From the NCBI RefSeq assembly GCF_009078285.1, contig NZ_RQSP01000002.1, forward strand, positions 92,167 to 156,166: a stretch of DNA of 64,000 bases, in the 5' to 3' direction. Within the stretch, counting starts at the first letter, position 1, and every line of letters starts with the position of its first letter. Shown here piece after piece: positions 36,769 to 44,954 of this stretch. Position numbers and translations under genes: made by a program. The notes under the pieces were generated by a model. The model did no database searches, was not told where the DNA came from, and saw nothing but the letters and a program-made list of their open reading frames with translations. This DNA is from Bifidobacterium jacchi. GTDB lineage: Bacteria; Actinomycetota; Actinomycetes; Actinomycetales; Bifidobacteriaceae.

Positions 36769-37707
36769 TCATTTCAAATCCTGCGCGCACGGAAAGAACG
36801 TGAATTGTGCTCCTCGCTGCATCAGATAACGTGCCACGAGGAACGCGAATTCGGCTTGTCTGCTTTCCGATCCGAGGTTGCCGGCGGTTGCGATGATGAC
36901 GATCCATCCGCGTGAGCGAATTCGTTCCCGCTTGTACTGATCGCGCCTCCATTGCTGCTTGTCGGTGCGGTGGTGATCGCCGTCATATTCGATGGCGACC
37001 TTGTATTGCGGCCAGGCGATGTCCAAAGTCATTGGAACGCCGGAATCGAAGAATTCACCAGGAACCTCGTAGCCTGTTGCCGGCAAGGGCACCCCATGCC
37101 GATTGATGGATATGCGCAGCCGTGATTCCATCGGCGAACCTACGCGTGACCGCATGTAGGTCAACGCCTTGAGACATCTGCGCCGCCCGTTGAAACCGCT
37201 GATTCGTCTGACGTATTTCGTCAGCGGTCGATACACATAGCGTCGCTTGGCGTTGGCGACGATCGCATCCCCCAGAACGATGAGCTCTTCCAATGACAGT
37301 TGCGCTGACATCTGCGCCCAGACATGCGATGGGTGCAGCGCCAGAATCGACCGGTTGATTTGGACGAATGCCTGAGGATCGTCGCTCGCGAACCTCCAGA
37401 CATGGGGTTGGACGCCGCCGTCGTATCGGCCGATGCGGTCATTGGTTGTCGTCGATACGGTATGAAGCACGTCGTTGCTGATCGTCGGGCACGATGGTGG
37501 CGGTATCTCCAGCAGCGCGAGTGCCGTGGTCATGCAGAACGCGACCTGCTCATTGCTGTTGGCTGCCAGTCGCGAGCAGCGTTCCATCATTTGCTGCCGC
37601 TGCTGCGCCAGCGTTTCATACAAGGTGGGTGCATGCGCATTGCCGTGGGTATTGTCGGGCTGGGCGATGGTCGGGTATTGTTCTAATGCATTGATTGTGG
37701 TATCCAT
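36769..37707 (-). CDS. DUF559/Vsr-like endonuclease-fold protein
   Basis: A 312-residue protein whose C-terminal third has the very-short-patch-repair-like nuclease pattern: TLDIAWPQYKVAIEYDGDHH (about 231-250), then RRDQYKRERIRSRGWIVIIA (about 257-276). The acidic residues in DIAW and EYDGD and the basic helix suggest metal-dependent DNA cleavage, but it may also be the antitoxin-like relative common in actinobacteria. The N-terminal two thirds match nothing I recognise. I take ATG 37707; the longer frame runs into a GC-rich tandem repeat. It stands alone. Confidence 0.7.
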   Translation of the reverse strand: MDTTINALEQYPTIAQPDNTHGNAHAPTLYETLAQQRQQMMERCSRLAANSNEQVAFCMTTALALLEIPPPSCPTISNDVLHTVSTTTNDRIGRYDGGVQPHVWRFASDDPQAFVQINRSILALHPSHVWAQMSAQLSLEELIVLGDAIVANAKRRYVYRPLTKYVRRISGFNGRRRCLKALTYMRSRVGSPMESRLRISINRHGVPLPATGYEVPGEFFDSGVPMTLDIAWPQYKVAIEYDGDHHRTDKQQWRRDQYKRERIRSRGWIVIIATAGNLGSESRQAEFAFLVARYLMQRGAQFTFFPCAQDLK

Positions 37708-37946
37708 GTGCCGACCATAGCGTATCGATCTTCCGCTCGCATCCGACCTGCCGAAAAATGTGGATATGTGGATAACTGCCCTCTTATTATCTGTATTTGC
37801 AGCGGAAATTATCAGATTATATTCAGATAATGGCAAGGTTTGGTTTGATGCGATGCGGCACGCAGGTATGCCGGGATCCGCCTGATCGGTGTTGTGCTTG
37901 CGGGAGGGGCATCTGTGCGTCGCGGATACCGTGCGGCACCGTTCTC

Positions 37947-38006
37947 GGGTTGCACGCGGGTGTACGCGGGTTGCACGCGGGCGTACGCGGGTTGCACGCG
38001 GGTTGC
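37947..38006. repeat. 21-bp tandem repeat, about 2.9 copies
   Basis: Units GGGTTGCACGCGGGTGTACG(C), GGGTTGCACGCGGGCGTACG(C) and GGGTTGCACGCGGGTTGC follow one another with no gap. Confidence 0.9.
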
Positions 38007-38092
38007 TGATGCGGCATGCCGGTCGCGCGTTCACGTTATATGCCTCAGTTGCGTTGATGCTGGGCTGATGCTGGATTGCCGACCTGCGTTTA

Positions 38093-38293
38093 CAGCCACG
38101 CGATGAAAAATCGCCCTGTTTTTGCGTCGCGTGGCTGTGGTGTCAGCCACGCGATCGTTTGTGATCGGTCACAATTCGTCGCGTGGCTGTGAAATAGGGT
38201 GATTTGGATGTGTGTGACCGGTTACGTGGCTTCGTGCTGTTTTATGCGCAGCCACGCGATGAAAAATCGGCCTGTTTTTGCGTCGCGTGGCTG
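38093..38293. repeat. Three CAGCCACGCGAT hairpins
   Basis: Hairpins at 38093-38137, 38144-38189 and 38249-38293, each with arms CAGCCACGCG / CGCGTGGCTG. The first and third are near-identical; the second has a different centre (GTGATCGGTCAC). The word GTGACCGGTTAC lies between the second and third. A related cluster is at 51257-51427. Confidence 0.88.
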
Positions 38294-38549
38294 TGGTCGG
38301 TGGCGGTGGTGCCGGTCCAGCTGGGTTGGTCGGCGCGGCTGATTGCGGCTGATGCCGGGCGCGCTGGTTTCCTGGACGCGGGGGCGCGATCGCGCGGGGC
38401 GAGTGCATCCGCTCGGGTGATTTTCGGGTGGTTTTATTTGCTTCGTAACTGCGTTTTAGTGGAGTGATTCCTCAAAAACGTTGGAATTCCGCCAAAATTT
38501 TATTTGCCTGGTATTTGCTTCCGTGCGTTCAGTTCCTACTTGACTGTTC

Positions 38550-39203
38550 CTACTTGACTTCGGTATGCGCGATCGCCTTCGGCAGGTTCTTCATCGAATC
38601 GGCGGCCACGCAGCCCTCGAAGCTGTTGATGTTCGATCCGGTCGCCGCCACCTGCTTCTTGTCGCGCAGATCGTCGAACGAATCGCCGAGCACCACGTCG
38701 ATGAGCTTGTCGGTGCGATCATCCATGACCATGACCGCATCGGTGAACTGCTCGTTGAGCGTATACGCCTCACTGATCGTGTTCTTGCCGAAATAGATCG
38801 TCGTACGGCTCGTCTGCGCGTCGATCTCGTTGCCTTTGCTGTCGACCGGAGCATAGTTGCCGGTCTGCGGATTGGGGAATTCGCGATTCTGCAGCGCTGC
38901 GGCCACGGCCTTGGCGAAACCGACATGATCGGTGCCGTTGAGCACGCGCACGTTGATGGTCTTCACATCCACGTACTTCGCCGGATTGCCGTTCTTGTCC
39001 TTTGGCGCGCAAGGCACGGTCTGCCCGTAGTTCGGCTGCTCTGCGGCGGTATTGGCCCGCCCGAGCCCGAACAGGTGACTGTAGAACATCAGCGCGATGA
39101 TGAAGGCCACAACCAGCAGCGCGCATGCCAATGCGAGCACCGTGCGCTGACGCCGCGCCACGTAGGCCCGCCGCGCCTGTCGTTCATCGTATCGATTCGT
39201 CAT
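38550..39203 (-). CDS. LytR_C-domain membrane protein
   Basis: A 217-residue protein with a basic N terminus, one membrane segment (TVLALACALLVVAFIIALMF, 21-40) and an outer LytR C-terminal domain (INVRVLNGTDHVGFAKAVAA, about 83-102). The LytR_C domain often accompanies LCP phosphotransferases that attach glycopolymers to peptidoglycan, but here it stands without the LCP domain. Function is unknown beyond a cell-envelope link. Confidence 0.85.
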   Translation of the reverse strand: MTNRYDERQARRAYVARRQRTVLALACALLVVAFIIALMFYSHLFGLGRANTAAEQPNYGQTVPCAPKDKNGNPAKYVDVKTINVRVLNGTDHVGFAKAVAAALQNREFPNPQTGNYAPVDSKGNEIDAQTSRTTIYFGKNTISEAYTLNEQFTDAVMVMDDRTDKLIDVVLGDSFDDLRDKKQVAATGSNINSFEGCVAADSMKNLPKAIAHTEVK

Positions 39204-39369
39204 AGCAGTCCCTTATCGAAATTCGATCCGCCGAGCCAACCCGGTCGATTGTACGATTGTGCATCAACACTATCGTCACAGCGTGACCGCCTGCCCGGGC
39301 GGTCCGTGACCACCCACGCTGCGCCCGCCTGGACAGTCCGTGCCCGCCTAGACGGGCACGGACGCGGCG

Positions 39370-40392
39370 CTAGGCCACGTCCGTCTGCTGCGTCACATGA
39401 ATGGACGGGTACGCCGGCGCATCCGTCATGATGATGCGATCCACCGCCCGCCGAGCCGACCAATCCTGCGCAATCCGCCGCGCGACCGCCGCGTTCGGGG
39501 CAAACGCCACCACCGACGGGCCGGACCCCGAAACGAACGCATGCGACGCGCCGGCCATGCGGGCCACGGCAATGGCCTCGCCGCTGCGCGGATGCAGATC
39601 CACGGCAGCCCGCTGCAAATGATTATCATCACCATCACCCGCGCCGATCTCATCGAATCGCGCGTATACCTTCGGTGTGCTCAATTCCGCCGAATACGCG
39701 CCGATCAGCGCCCGACCATGCCAGCCGGCTGCTCGCAACGCGCGTTCGCGCTCGCAACCGGGCTCCAGCGACTCGATCCGTTCGCCGAATCCCGTGCCAT
39801 GCGCGTAGCCGCCGGTCAGGCAGAACGGCATGTCCGCGCCCAACGACGCCGCGATGCGCGCCAGCCGCGACACCGGCCAGTTCAGTCCCCACAGCGTATT
39901 GACGGCGAGCAGCGTACCGGCGGCATCCGCGGAGCCGCCCGCCAAGCCGGCAGCGACCGGAATGCGCTTGTCGATGCGAATGCTCACATCCGGTTCGCGG
40001 CCGCACTCCTCGGCCAGCGCAAACAGCGCCAACACCGCGTGATTGCGCCGCATGTCGCTGCCCGACGACGCGAGATTGCCCAAATGCGCGCCGGTGAGAT
40101 CGAGCGAGAAGCCGGAGCCGGGGGCCTTTGTCGCAACGGTGATCGTGTCGTACACGCCGAGTGCGCAATAGGTGGTGTCGAGCTCGTGCCGCCCGCCCCA
40201 TTCGGCGCGCTTGTGGCCGACGTGCAGCGTGAGATTGGTTTTCGCTGGGACGTTCACCGACACGCTGACGGGGATCGCCGCCGTCGCGTTTGGCGCGGCT
40301 GTGGTGGTTGCTGTACTGCTGGGCGCTGTGCTGGGCGCTGCGGTTGCATCAGCCATGATCGCGCCTGCCGAGATGAGTGATGCGGTCATCAT
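39370..40392 (-). CDS. ispE: 4-diphosphocytidyl-2-C-methyl-D-erythritol kinase
   Basis: IspE phosphorylates CDP-ME in the MEP isoprenoid pathway. The GHMP-kinase plan is visible: PAKTNLTLHVG near the start, the ATP-binding RIPVAAGLAGGSADAAGTL, and the C-terminal HAFVSGSGPSVVAF. The 340 residues include a low-complexity Ala/Thr leader (about 14-40) absent from compact homologues, so a start inside this leader is possible. The ATG at 40392 overlaps the ksgA stop (ATGA). ispE after ksgA is the usual actinobacterial order. Confidence 0.93.
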   Translation of the reverse strand: MMTASLISAGAIMADATAAPSTAPSSTATTTAAPNATAAIPVSVSVNVPAKTNLTLHVGHKRAEWGGRHELDTTYCALGVYDTITVATKAPGSGFSLDLTGAHLGNLASSGSDMRRNHAVLALFALAEECGREPDVSIRIDKRIPVAAGLAGGSADAAGTLLAVNTLWGLNWPVSRLARIAASLGADMPFCLTGGYAHGTGFGERIESLEPGCERERALRAAGWHGRALIGAYSAELSTPKVYARFDEIGAGDGDDNHLQRAAVDLHPRSGEAIAVARMAGASHAFVSGSGPSVVAFAPNAAVARRIAQDWSARRAVDRIIMTDAPAYPSIHVTQQTDVA

Positions 40393-41411
40393 GCCTCCTT
40401 CCCGTTTGCTGCGGAGCCGTTTGCTGAGGGCGCGTTTTCCGCGGTCTGCCCCGCCGCGGTCTGCCCGCCGATCGCGGCGGCCAGCGCGGCGAATTCGGTG
40501 ACGCGCAGCGTTTCGCCACGCCGGGTCGGATCGATATGCGCCTGCGCAAACGCTGCTTCGGACACGGCCGGGGTCGGCGGCGTCGCGCGACGAAGCGCCG
40601 CATGCAGGGTTTTGCGCCGCTGGCTGAATGCGGCATCGATGAGTCGGAACGTGGTCTCGCGATCCGCGCCGCCGCTCACGTCAAGCTGCTCCTGCGGCGT
40701 GTACCGGTCGAATCGCACGAGTGCGGAATCCACGTTCGGCGCGGGCCAGAATACGTTGCGACCGATGTTGCCGATTCGCTTCGCCCGCCCGTACCAGGCG
40801 AGCTTGACGCTTGGCGTGCCATAGATCTTGCTGCCCGGCTCCGCGGCGAGACGGTCGGCGACCTCCTTCTGCACCATGACGAGGAACGATTGCAGGTTGT
40901 CGAAACGCTCCAGCAGGGTCAGAATGATCGGTGTCGCCACGTTATACGGCAGGTTCGCGACCAGCGTGAACGGCTCTCCGTCGTCGAAGCCCGGCGTATT
41001 GTCCGGCCTTGCGGTGAGCGCGTCGCGATTGACGACGGTGAGTCGTCCGGCTGCGGTCGGCATGAATTCGGCGACGGTGCGCGGCAGTCGTTCGGCTAGC
41101 AGGGGGTCGATTTCGACGGCGGTCATCGTCGCTCCGGTCTCCAGAATCGCCAACGTCAGCGAGCCGAGACCCGGCCCGACCTCCATCACATGCGTGTCGG
41201 CGTGCACGTCGGCTTCCCGCACGATTCGGCGCACGGTTCCCGGGTCGATCACGAAATTCTGCCCGAATTTCTTGGTGGGTGTGATGCCGGCATCCGCGGC
41301 GATGCGGCGAATGTCGGCCGCGCCCAGCAAATGCTCGGTCGGCTGCTCGGCTGGTTGTGAGGCATCTGTGGATTGCGTGTGCCTGATCGTGGGTTGTTGG
41401 CTGTCGTTCAT
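40389..41411 (-). CDS. rsmA: 16S rRNA dimethyladenosine transferase
   Basis: RsmA/KsgA dimethylates two adjacent adenosines near the 3' end of 16S rRNA. Motifs seen are KKFGQNFVIDPGTVRRIV, the SAM site MEVGPGLGSLTLAI and the catalytic NLPYNVATPI. The 340-residue product has a short disordered N-terminal lead and an Ala-rich C-terminal tail. It is flanked by an Rpf-like gene and ispE, as in mycobacteria. Confidence 0.95.
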   Translation of the reverse strand: MNDSQQPTIRHTQSTDASQPAEQPTEHLLGAADIRRIAADAGITPTKKFGQNFVIDPGTVRRIVREADVHADTHVMEVGPGLGSLTLAILETGATMTAVEIDPLLAERLPRTVAEFMPTAAGRLTVVNRDALTARPDNTPGFDDGEPFTLVANLPYNVATPIILTLLERFDNLQSFLVMVQKEVADRLAAEPGSKIYGTPSVKLAWYGRAKRIGNIGRNVFWPAPNVDSALVRFDRYTPQEQLDVSGGADRETTFRLIDAAFSQRRKTLHAALRRATPPTPAVSEAAFAQAHIDPTRRGETLRVTEFAALAAAIGGQTAAGQTAENAPSANGSAANGKEA

Positions 41412-41498
41412 GATTCACCGTGTGCTGCTGTGTGGCTGTCTGCTATCTGGTTGCCGTCTGTTTGCTGTCTGGATTGCGGCGTTGCGCGCGTCCGCCGA

Positions 41499-43139
41499 TC
41501 AGTACCATCCGACCGCCTCGGAATGCGCCCATGCCTTCGACGGGCTTCCGTAGCGCTGTGCGATGTACCACAGCCCCCAGTCGATCTGCACGGCTGCATC
41601 GTCACGCCAATTTGCGCCGAATTGCGCCATTTTGTCACCGGGAAGCGACTGCGGTATGCCGTATGCGCCCGAGTATGGGTTTTCCGCATACCACAGCCAT
41701 TGCGATTCTCGCGTCCACAATTTGACGAGCTTATCCCAGTCGTCGCCGGTCCAGCCGCGCTGTGCCGCAGCGCCGGCCGCATAGGCTTTGGCTTGGGCGA
41801 CGGTTGCGTGCCAGAGTCGGCCGGATGCCGATGAGCCGCTGTTTCCGCTGTTGGAGTTGCCGCCCGAGTTGCCGTTTCCTGAATTCCCGGTATTCCCTGA
41901 ATTGCCGGTATTGTTGCCGTTTCCAGAGTTGCCGTTGCTGCCGTTGCCGCCGTTGCCGCCACTATTGCCGCCATTGCTGGTGCCGGAGTTGTTGTTGGGC
42001 TTTTGCGTCGTGCCGGATGATCCGTTCGACCCATTGCCCGGCTTGGTTTCGCTGCCGGTACCTGAGTTGCCGGTACCGGAGTTGCCGGAATTCGAGCCGT
42101 TCGCTTGGTCGTCGCCTCCGTTCGCGGCATTCCCTCCGGAATTGGCGCTGCCGTTGTCGGCGCTATTCGAGTTGCCGCCCTGATCGCCGCCCTGATCGCC
42201 GCTGTCGGTGGAGCCGCCATCGCCGCTGTTTGCGCCATTGTTGCCGCCGCTGCCGCCGTCGTCGGTATCGTCGGGATCGGCGACCTGCTCAGGGCCCACC
42301 GCCACGATCGTATCCAACGCCATCGTGGTGACCGTTTCGGATGCGAGCGTTTCGCTCTCAGCCTTGCCGTCGGCGTAGGTGACGTTGTACACCTGCGTCT
42401 TCACGCCGTCGCGCCCTTCCTGCCGAATCACCGATTCGCCGGGCTTGAGCGACGGGTCGATGATGGTCTGCGTGCCGTGCGCGATCGTTACCGTCCGCGT
42501 CTCCTGACCGTGGGTGATGCGCTGCACGCGCAGTATCGTCTTCGAGCCGTCCTTTTCGACGCCGACGCGATCCTCTTTGCCGAGCGTGATGCCCTTTGCG
42601 TCGAGAATCGATGCTGCGGGCAGTTTGCCGTTATCCACCACCGAGCTTTTGCCGTCGGCGATGACGGTGACCGGTCCGTTCGCATTGATGACAAGGCCGC
42701 CGGTGAGTCGGTTGTACACGTTGCCGATGTCCACGGTGATCTTTGCCGCGTCATGCTCGTTGGCGTTGAAGAAGCCGAGCAGCTGGTCGGCGCTGGTGGC
42801 GACCGTCCAGAACGGTACTTCGGTGCCGTCGATCACGATCGTGGTCTGGTATGCGCTGCGCACGGTGACGACCGCATGATTGGTGAGCTGACCGCCGGAT
42901 GTGGATTGCACCAGATCGTGGCTGCGCACGTTGACGTGCTGTTCCTCCAGCAGTCGATCAACCGACATCGCGTAGGTCGAAACCGTCCGTGTTTCGCCGT
43001 TGATGCTCAACGCCACGGTCTTTCGTGCGGTGAACGCGAATGTGGCGCTGGAGGCGACCACCAGCGCGGCCGCGCACGCAGCGACTCGGATGCGTCGCAG
43101 CGTGACGAATCGTTGCGGTGTCCAACGGCGGCGAGCCAT
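41499..43139 (-). CDS. Rpf-like cell-wall protein (DUF348-G5-transglycosylase-like)
   Basis: A 546-residue exported protein. After a membrane anchor (RVAACAAALVVASSATFAFT, 18-37) come about three DUF348 repeats (40-195), a G5 domain (about 205-280), a long Gly/Asn/Ser-rich linker (about 290-455) and a C-terminal lytic-transglycosylase-like domain with RESQWLWYAENPYSGAYGIP (catalytic-type Glu in RESQW). The position upstream of ksgA-ispE is that of rpfB in other actinobacteria, but the terminal domain looks like the SLT-type seen in bifidobacterial TgaA rather than a canonical Rpf domain. It probably cuts or remodels peptidoglycan. Confidence 0.88.
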   Translation of the reverse strand: MARRRWTPQRFVTLRRIRVAACAAALVVASSATFAFTARKTVALSINGETRTVSTYAMSVDRLLEEQHVNVRSHDLVQSTSGGQLTNHAVVTVRSAYQTTIVIDGTEVPFWTVATSADQLLGFFNANEHDAAKITVDIGNVYNRLTGGLVINANGPVTVIADGKSSVVDNGKLPAASILDAKGITLGKEDRVGVEKDGSKTILRVQRITHGQETRTVTIAHGTQTIIDPSLKPGESVIRQEGRDGVKTQVYNVTYADGKAESETLASETVTTMALDTIVAVGPEQVADPDDTDDGGSGGNNGANSGDGGSTDSGDQGGDQGGNSNSADNGSANSGGNAANGGDDQANGSNSGNSGTGNSGTGSETKPGNGSNGSSGTTQKPNNNSGTSNGGNSGGNGGNGSNGNSGNGNNTGNSGNTGNSGNGNSGGNSNSGNSGSSASGRLWHATVAQAKAYAAGAAAQRGWTGDDWDKLVKLWTRESQWLWYAENPYSGAYGIPQSLPGDKMAQFGANWRDDAAVQIDWGLWYIAQRYGSPSKAWAHSEAVGWY

Positions 43140-43364
43140 AGGCGGCCTCTTTTCTGGGTATCGATGCCGGTTCTACGGGTGGTTCTACGGGTGTTCTACG
43201 GCTTGCATTGTATCGGTACTTTGCGCCTGCGGTAGACAGAATCGCCTAGCGTGACCCATTTCCCCACAAATGCGCGCGATCACTGCGCGTCGGTGCGCGT
43301 AACCTGACCATGCACTATAAGCGCATCGTAAATCCTAGCCGAGATAGCACGCCATACGCACATC

Positions 43365-43422
43365 ATATAAAATATAAAAGAAAGAGAAAGGGGGCGGGAG
43401 AGAAGGGGATGTTCCCGCCCCC
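43365..43422 (-). terminator. Rho-independent terminator (minus strand)
   Basis: Stem GGGGGCGGG (43414-43422, read on the minus strand) with CCCGCCCCC (43390-43398), followed by a T-rich run to 43365. Confidence 0.8.
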
Positions 43423-43575
43423 TTGGCAGAGCTTCGGTTGGGGTATGCTCTGCCCACCTGCCAGAAGCCGAGAAATTGGGGGAAGGCTCCTGGACTTCAC
43501 TTACACATGTTACGTTCAATTATTGCGGGGCACTCGTAGCCCCGGCCTTTAGGTTAGCACCAGTATAACCTAATC
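43365..43575 (-). ncRNA. Candidate structured RNA downstream of tRNA-Thr
   Basis: On the minus strand a chain of helices follows the tRNA: AGGTTA/TAACCT, GGGGC/GCCCC, CCAGGAGCC/GGCTTCTGG (one G-U pair), GGCAGAGC/GCTCTGCC and finally GGGGGCGGG/CCCGCCCCC followed by TTTCTCTTTCTTTT. The last is a clear Rho-independent terminator, so transcription of this stretch is likely. No protein frame explains it, and I do not recognise the family. Confidence 0.5.
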
Positions 43576-43586
43576 CTCGTACTTCG

Positions 43587-43660
43587 AGCCTCCTGTCGGG
43601 ATCGAACCGACGACCTGCCGCTTACAAGGCGGCCGCTCTGGCCATCTGAGCTAAGGAGGC
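43587..43660 (-). tRNA. tRNA-Thr (anticodon TGT)
   Basis: A 74-nt cloverleaf: acceptor GCCTCCT/AGGAGGC, D-arm GCTC/GAGC, anticodon stem GCCGC/GCGGC with loop CTTGTAA (anticodon TGT), and T-arm GTCGG/CCGAC with loop TTCGATC. The CCA is not encoded, which fits the presence of the CCA-adding enzyme. Confidence 0.97.
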
Positions 43661-43700
43661 GTGTTCGCGCACGGCTGACACCGCGCACAGGAACGAAACA

Positions 43701-43749
43701 AGCATACCAGCACATCGCGAATGGTCAATTCCCGTGTGTGCTGGTATGC
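43701..43749 (-). promoter_or_regulatory. tRNA-Thr promoter embedded in a hairpin
   Basis: On the minus strand, TTGACC (43723-43728) and TATGCT (43701-43706) are 16 bp apart, about 40 bases before the tRNA. The same bases form the hairpin GCATACCAGCACA / TGTGCTGGTATGC, which with the following T-rich bases could end transcription from the upstream DsbA-like gene. Confidence 0.55.
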
Positions 43750-43864
43750 CTGTTTTCTGCTATGCGGCTGCGAATCGCCGACAGATCCCGTCGAATCCAT
43801 CGAATCCCAGTGCGCGATGCAAGCGAGTCGCCAGCGAATCCCTGCGAATCGCCGGCGAGACGGC

Positions 43865-44839
43865 TCACTCGCCGGTCATCAGCGAAATCGGCTCCTTGTC
43901 GGCTCCGATCGACGGCAGCTTGCCAGCCACGCCCACGTTGGCGGAATCAAGACCGATCGACTCCAGGAAGCCGTCGGGGATGGTCTGCTTGGTGGTGGCC
44001 AGCTGGTTCATATCCCAACGCGTGCCGTTGATGACCACGGTCGGCGTGGTGAAGGCGCCCTTGTACGAGCCCGAGGTGTTGAGCAGCTCGGTGCGACGCG
44101 GCACGTAGTCGTTGATCGCGTTGAGCCAGTCCTGGTACTCGCGGCCGAACGCCTTGCTGGCGACGTCCTCGCTCACGCCGGCCTTGACGGCCTGCTCCTT
44201 GAGCTTGTCGTCGCTGACCGACTTGTAGTCGCTGCCCTCGGCCGGCTGGAAGTCCTCCTTGTACAGGTTGGTGACGAAGTCGAGCAGATGGTTCGGATCG
44301 TCGTCATGATCGGCGATGTACAACGCGGCACCGGCTGCACGGCTGGAGTATTCGTCGGTGGACTGCCCATCCATGAACGAGAGGAAATGCAGATCGAGAT
44401 TGATCTGCCCGGCATTCATCATCTTGATGAGCGTGGCGTCGAGCGAACGGTTCAGATTGCCGCATCCGGGGCACATGAAGTCCATGTAGACGCCGATGGT
44501 CGGAACGTTGTCCACCTTCTTGCCGTAGCCGTCCTTCGACATGAGCACGCCGCCCTTGTCGTCGGCGCGCGTCGGCTTGGTCTTCACGGCCTGGACCTGC
44601 GCGTAGGCGTCCTCGGCGGTGGTGTTCGCATCCTTGATGCTCTGGCTGACGGACCTCCAGATCGTCACGCCGATGACCGCCACCAGCGCCACGACAATGG
44701 CGACCACGACTGCGCCGATGATCGTCTGCTGTTTGCGTTCCCTCGCTGCCTGTTCCGCCGCGGCCTTGGCGGCGGCCTCTTCCGCCGCCCTGCGCGTGGC
44801 GCGCGTGTTGCGGTTGGGGTTGTTCTTGTTTGATGCCAT
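43865..44839 (-). CDS. DsbA-like thioredoxin-fold membrane protein
   Basis: A 324-residue protein with a basic, Ala-rich cytoplasmic start (about 1-38), one membrane segment (39-62) and an outer thioredoxin fold with the redox motif MDFMCPGCGNLN (CPGC, 123-126) and the cis-Pro region AFTTPTVVINGTRW. It is likely an extracytoplasmic thiol oxidoreductase or disulfide-forming enzyme. No VKOR-like partner is next to it. The start ATG at 44839 is in good context. Confidence 0.9.
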   Translation of the reverse strand: MASNKNNPNRNTRATRRAAEEAAAKAAAEQAARERKQQTIIGAVVVAIVVALVAVIGVTIWRSVSQSIKDANTTAEDAYAQVQAVKTKPTRADDKGGVLMSKDGYGKKVDNVPTIGVYMDFMCPGCGNLNRSLDATLIKMMNAGQINLDLHFLSFMDGQSTDEYSSRAAGAALYIADHDDDPNHLLDFVTNLYKEDFQPAEGSDYKSVSDDKLKEQAVKAGVSEDVASKAFGREYQDWLNAINDYVPRRTELLNTSGSYKGAFTTPTVVINGTRWDMNQLATTKQTIPDGFLESIGLDSANVGVAGKLPSIGADKEPISLMTGE

Positions 44840-44954
44840 CGAATTCGTTCCTTTTCCCTTACTGTCTACGTTTTCGCAATGATAGCGGAGAACGCGGTAT
44901 TTCAGTTCGCACCGAGCTTACTTTTGAGTGAATTCACTCCGTCTGTCATTCGGA

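Larger units (their letters stand above)
37708..38549. other. Gene-free repeat region
   Basis: No open frame has protein-like character. It contains a 21-bp tandem repeat (37947-38006) and three CAGCCACGCGAT hairpins (38093-38293). The bases 38531-38560 include a duplicated CCTACTTGACT at the end of the next gene. Confidence 0.6.

Noticed and set aside
43365..43575. RNase P RNA, SRP RNA or 6S RNA
   Set aside because: I looked for the conserved core words of these RNAs and did not find them; length also does not fit RNase P.
43587..43660. tRNA-Thr as an integration site of a mobile island
   Set aside because: No integrase and no repeat of the tRNA 3' end were seen within the window.
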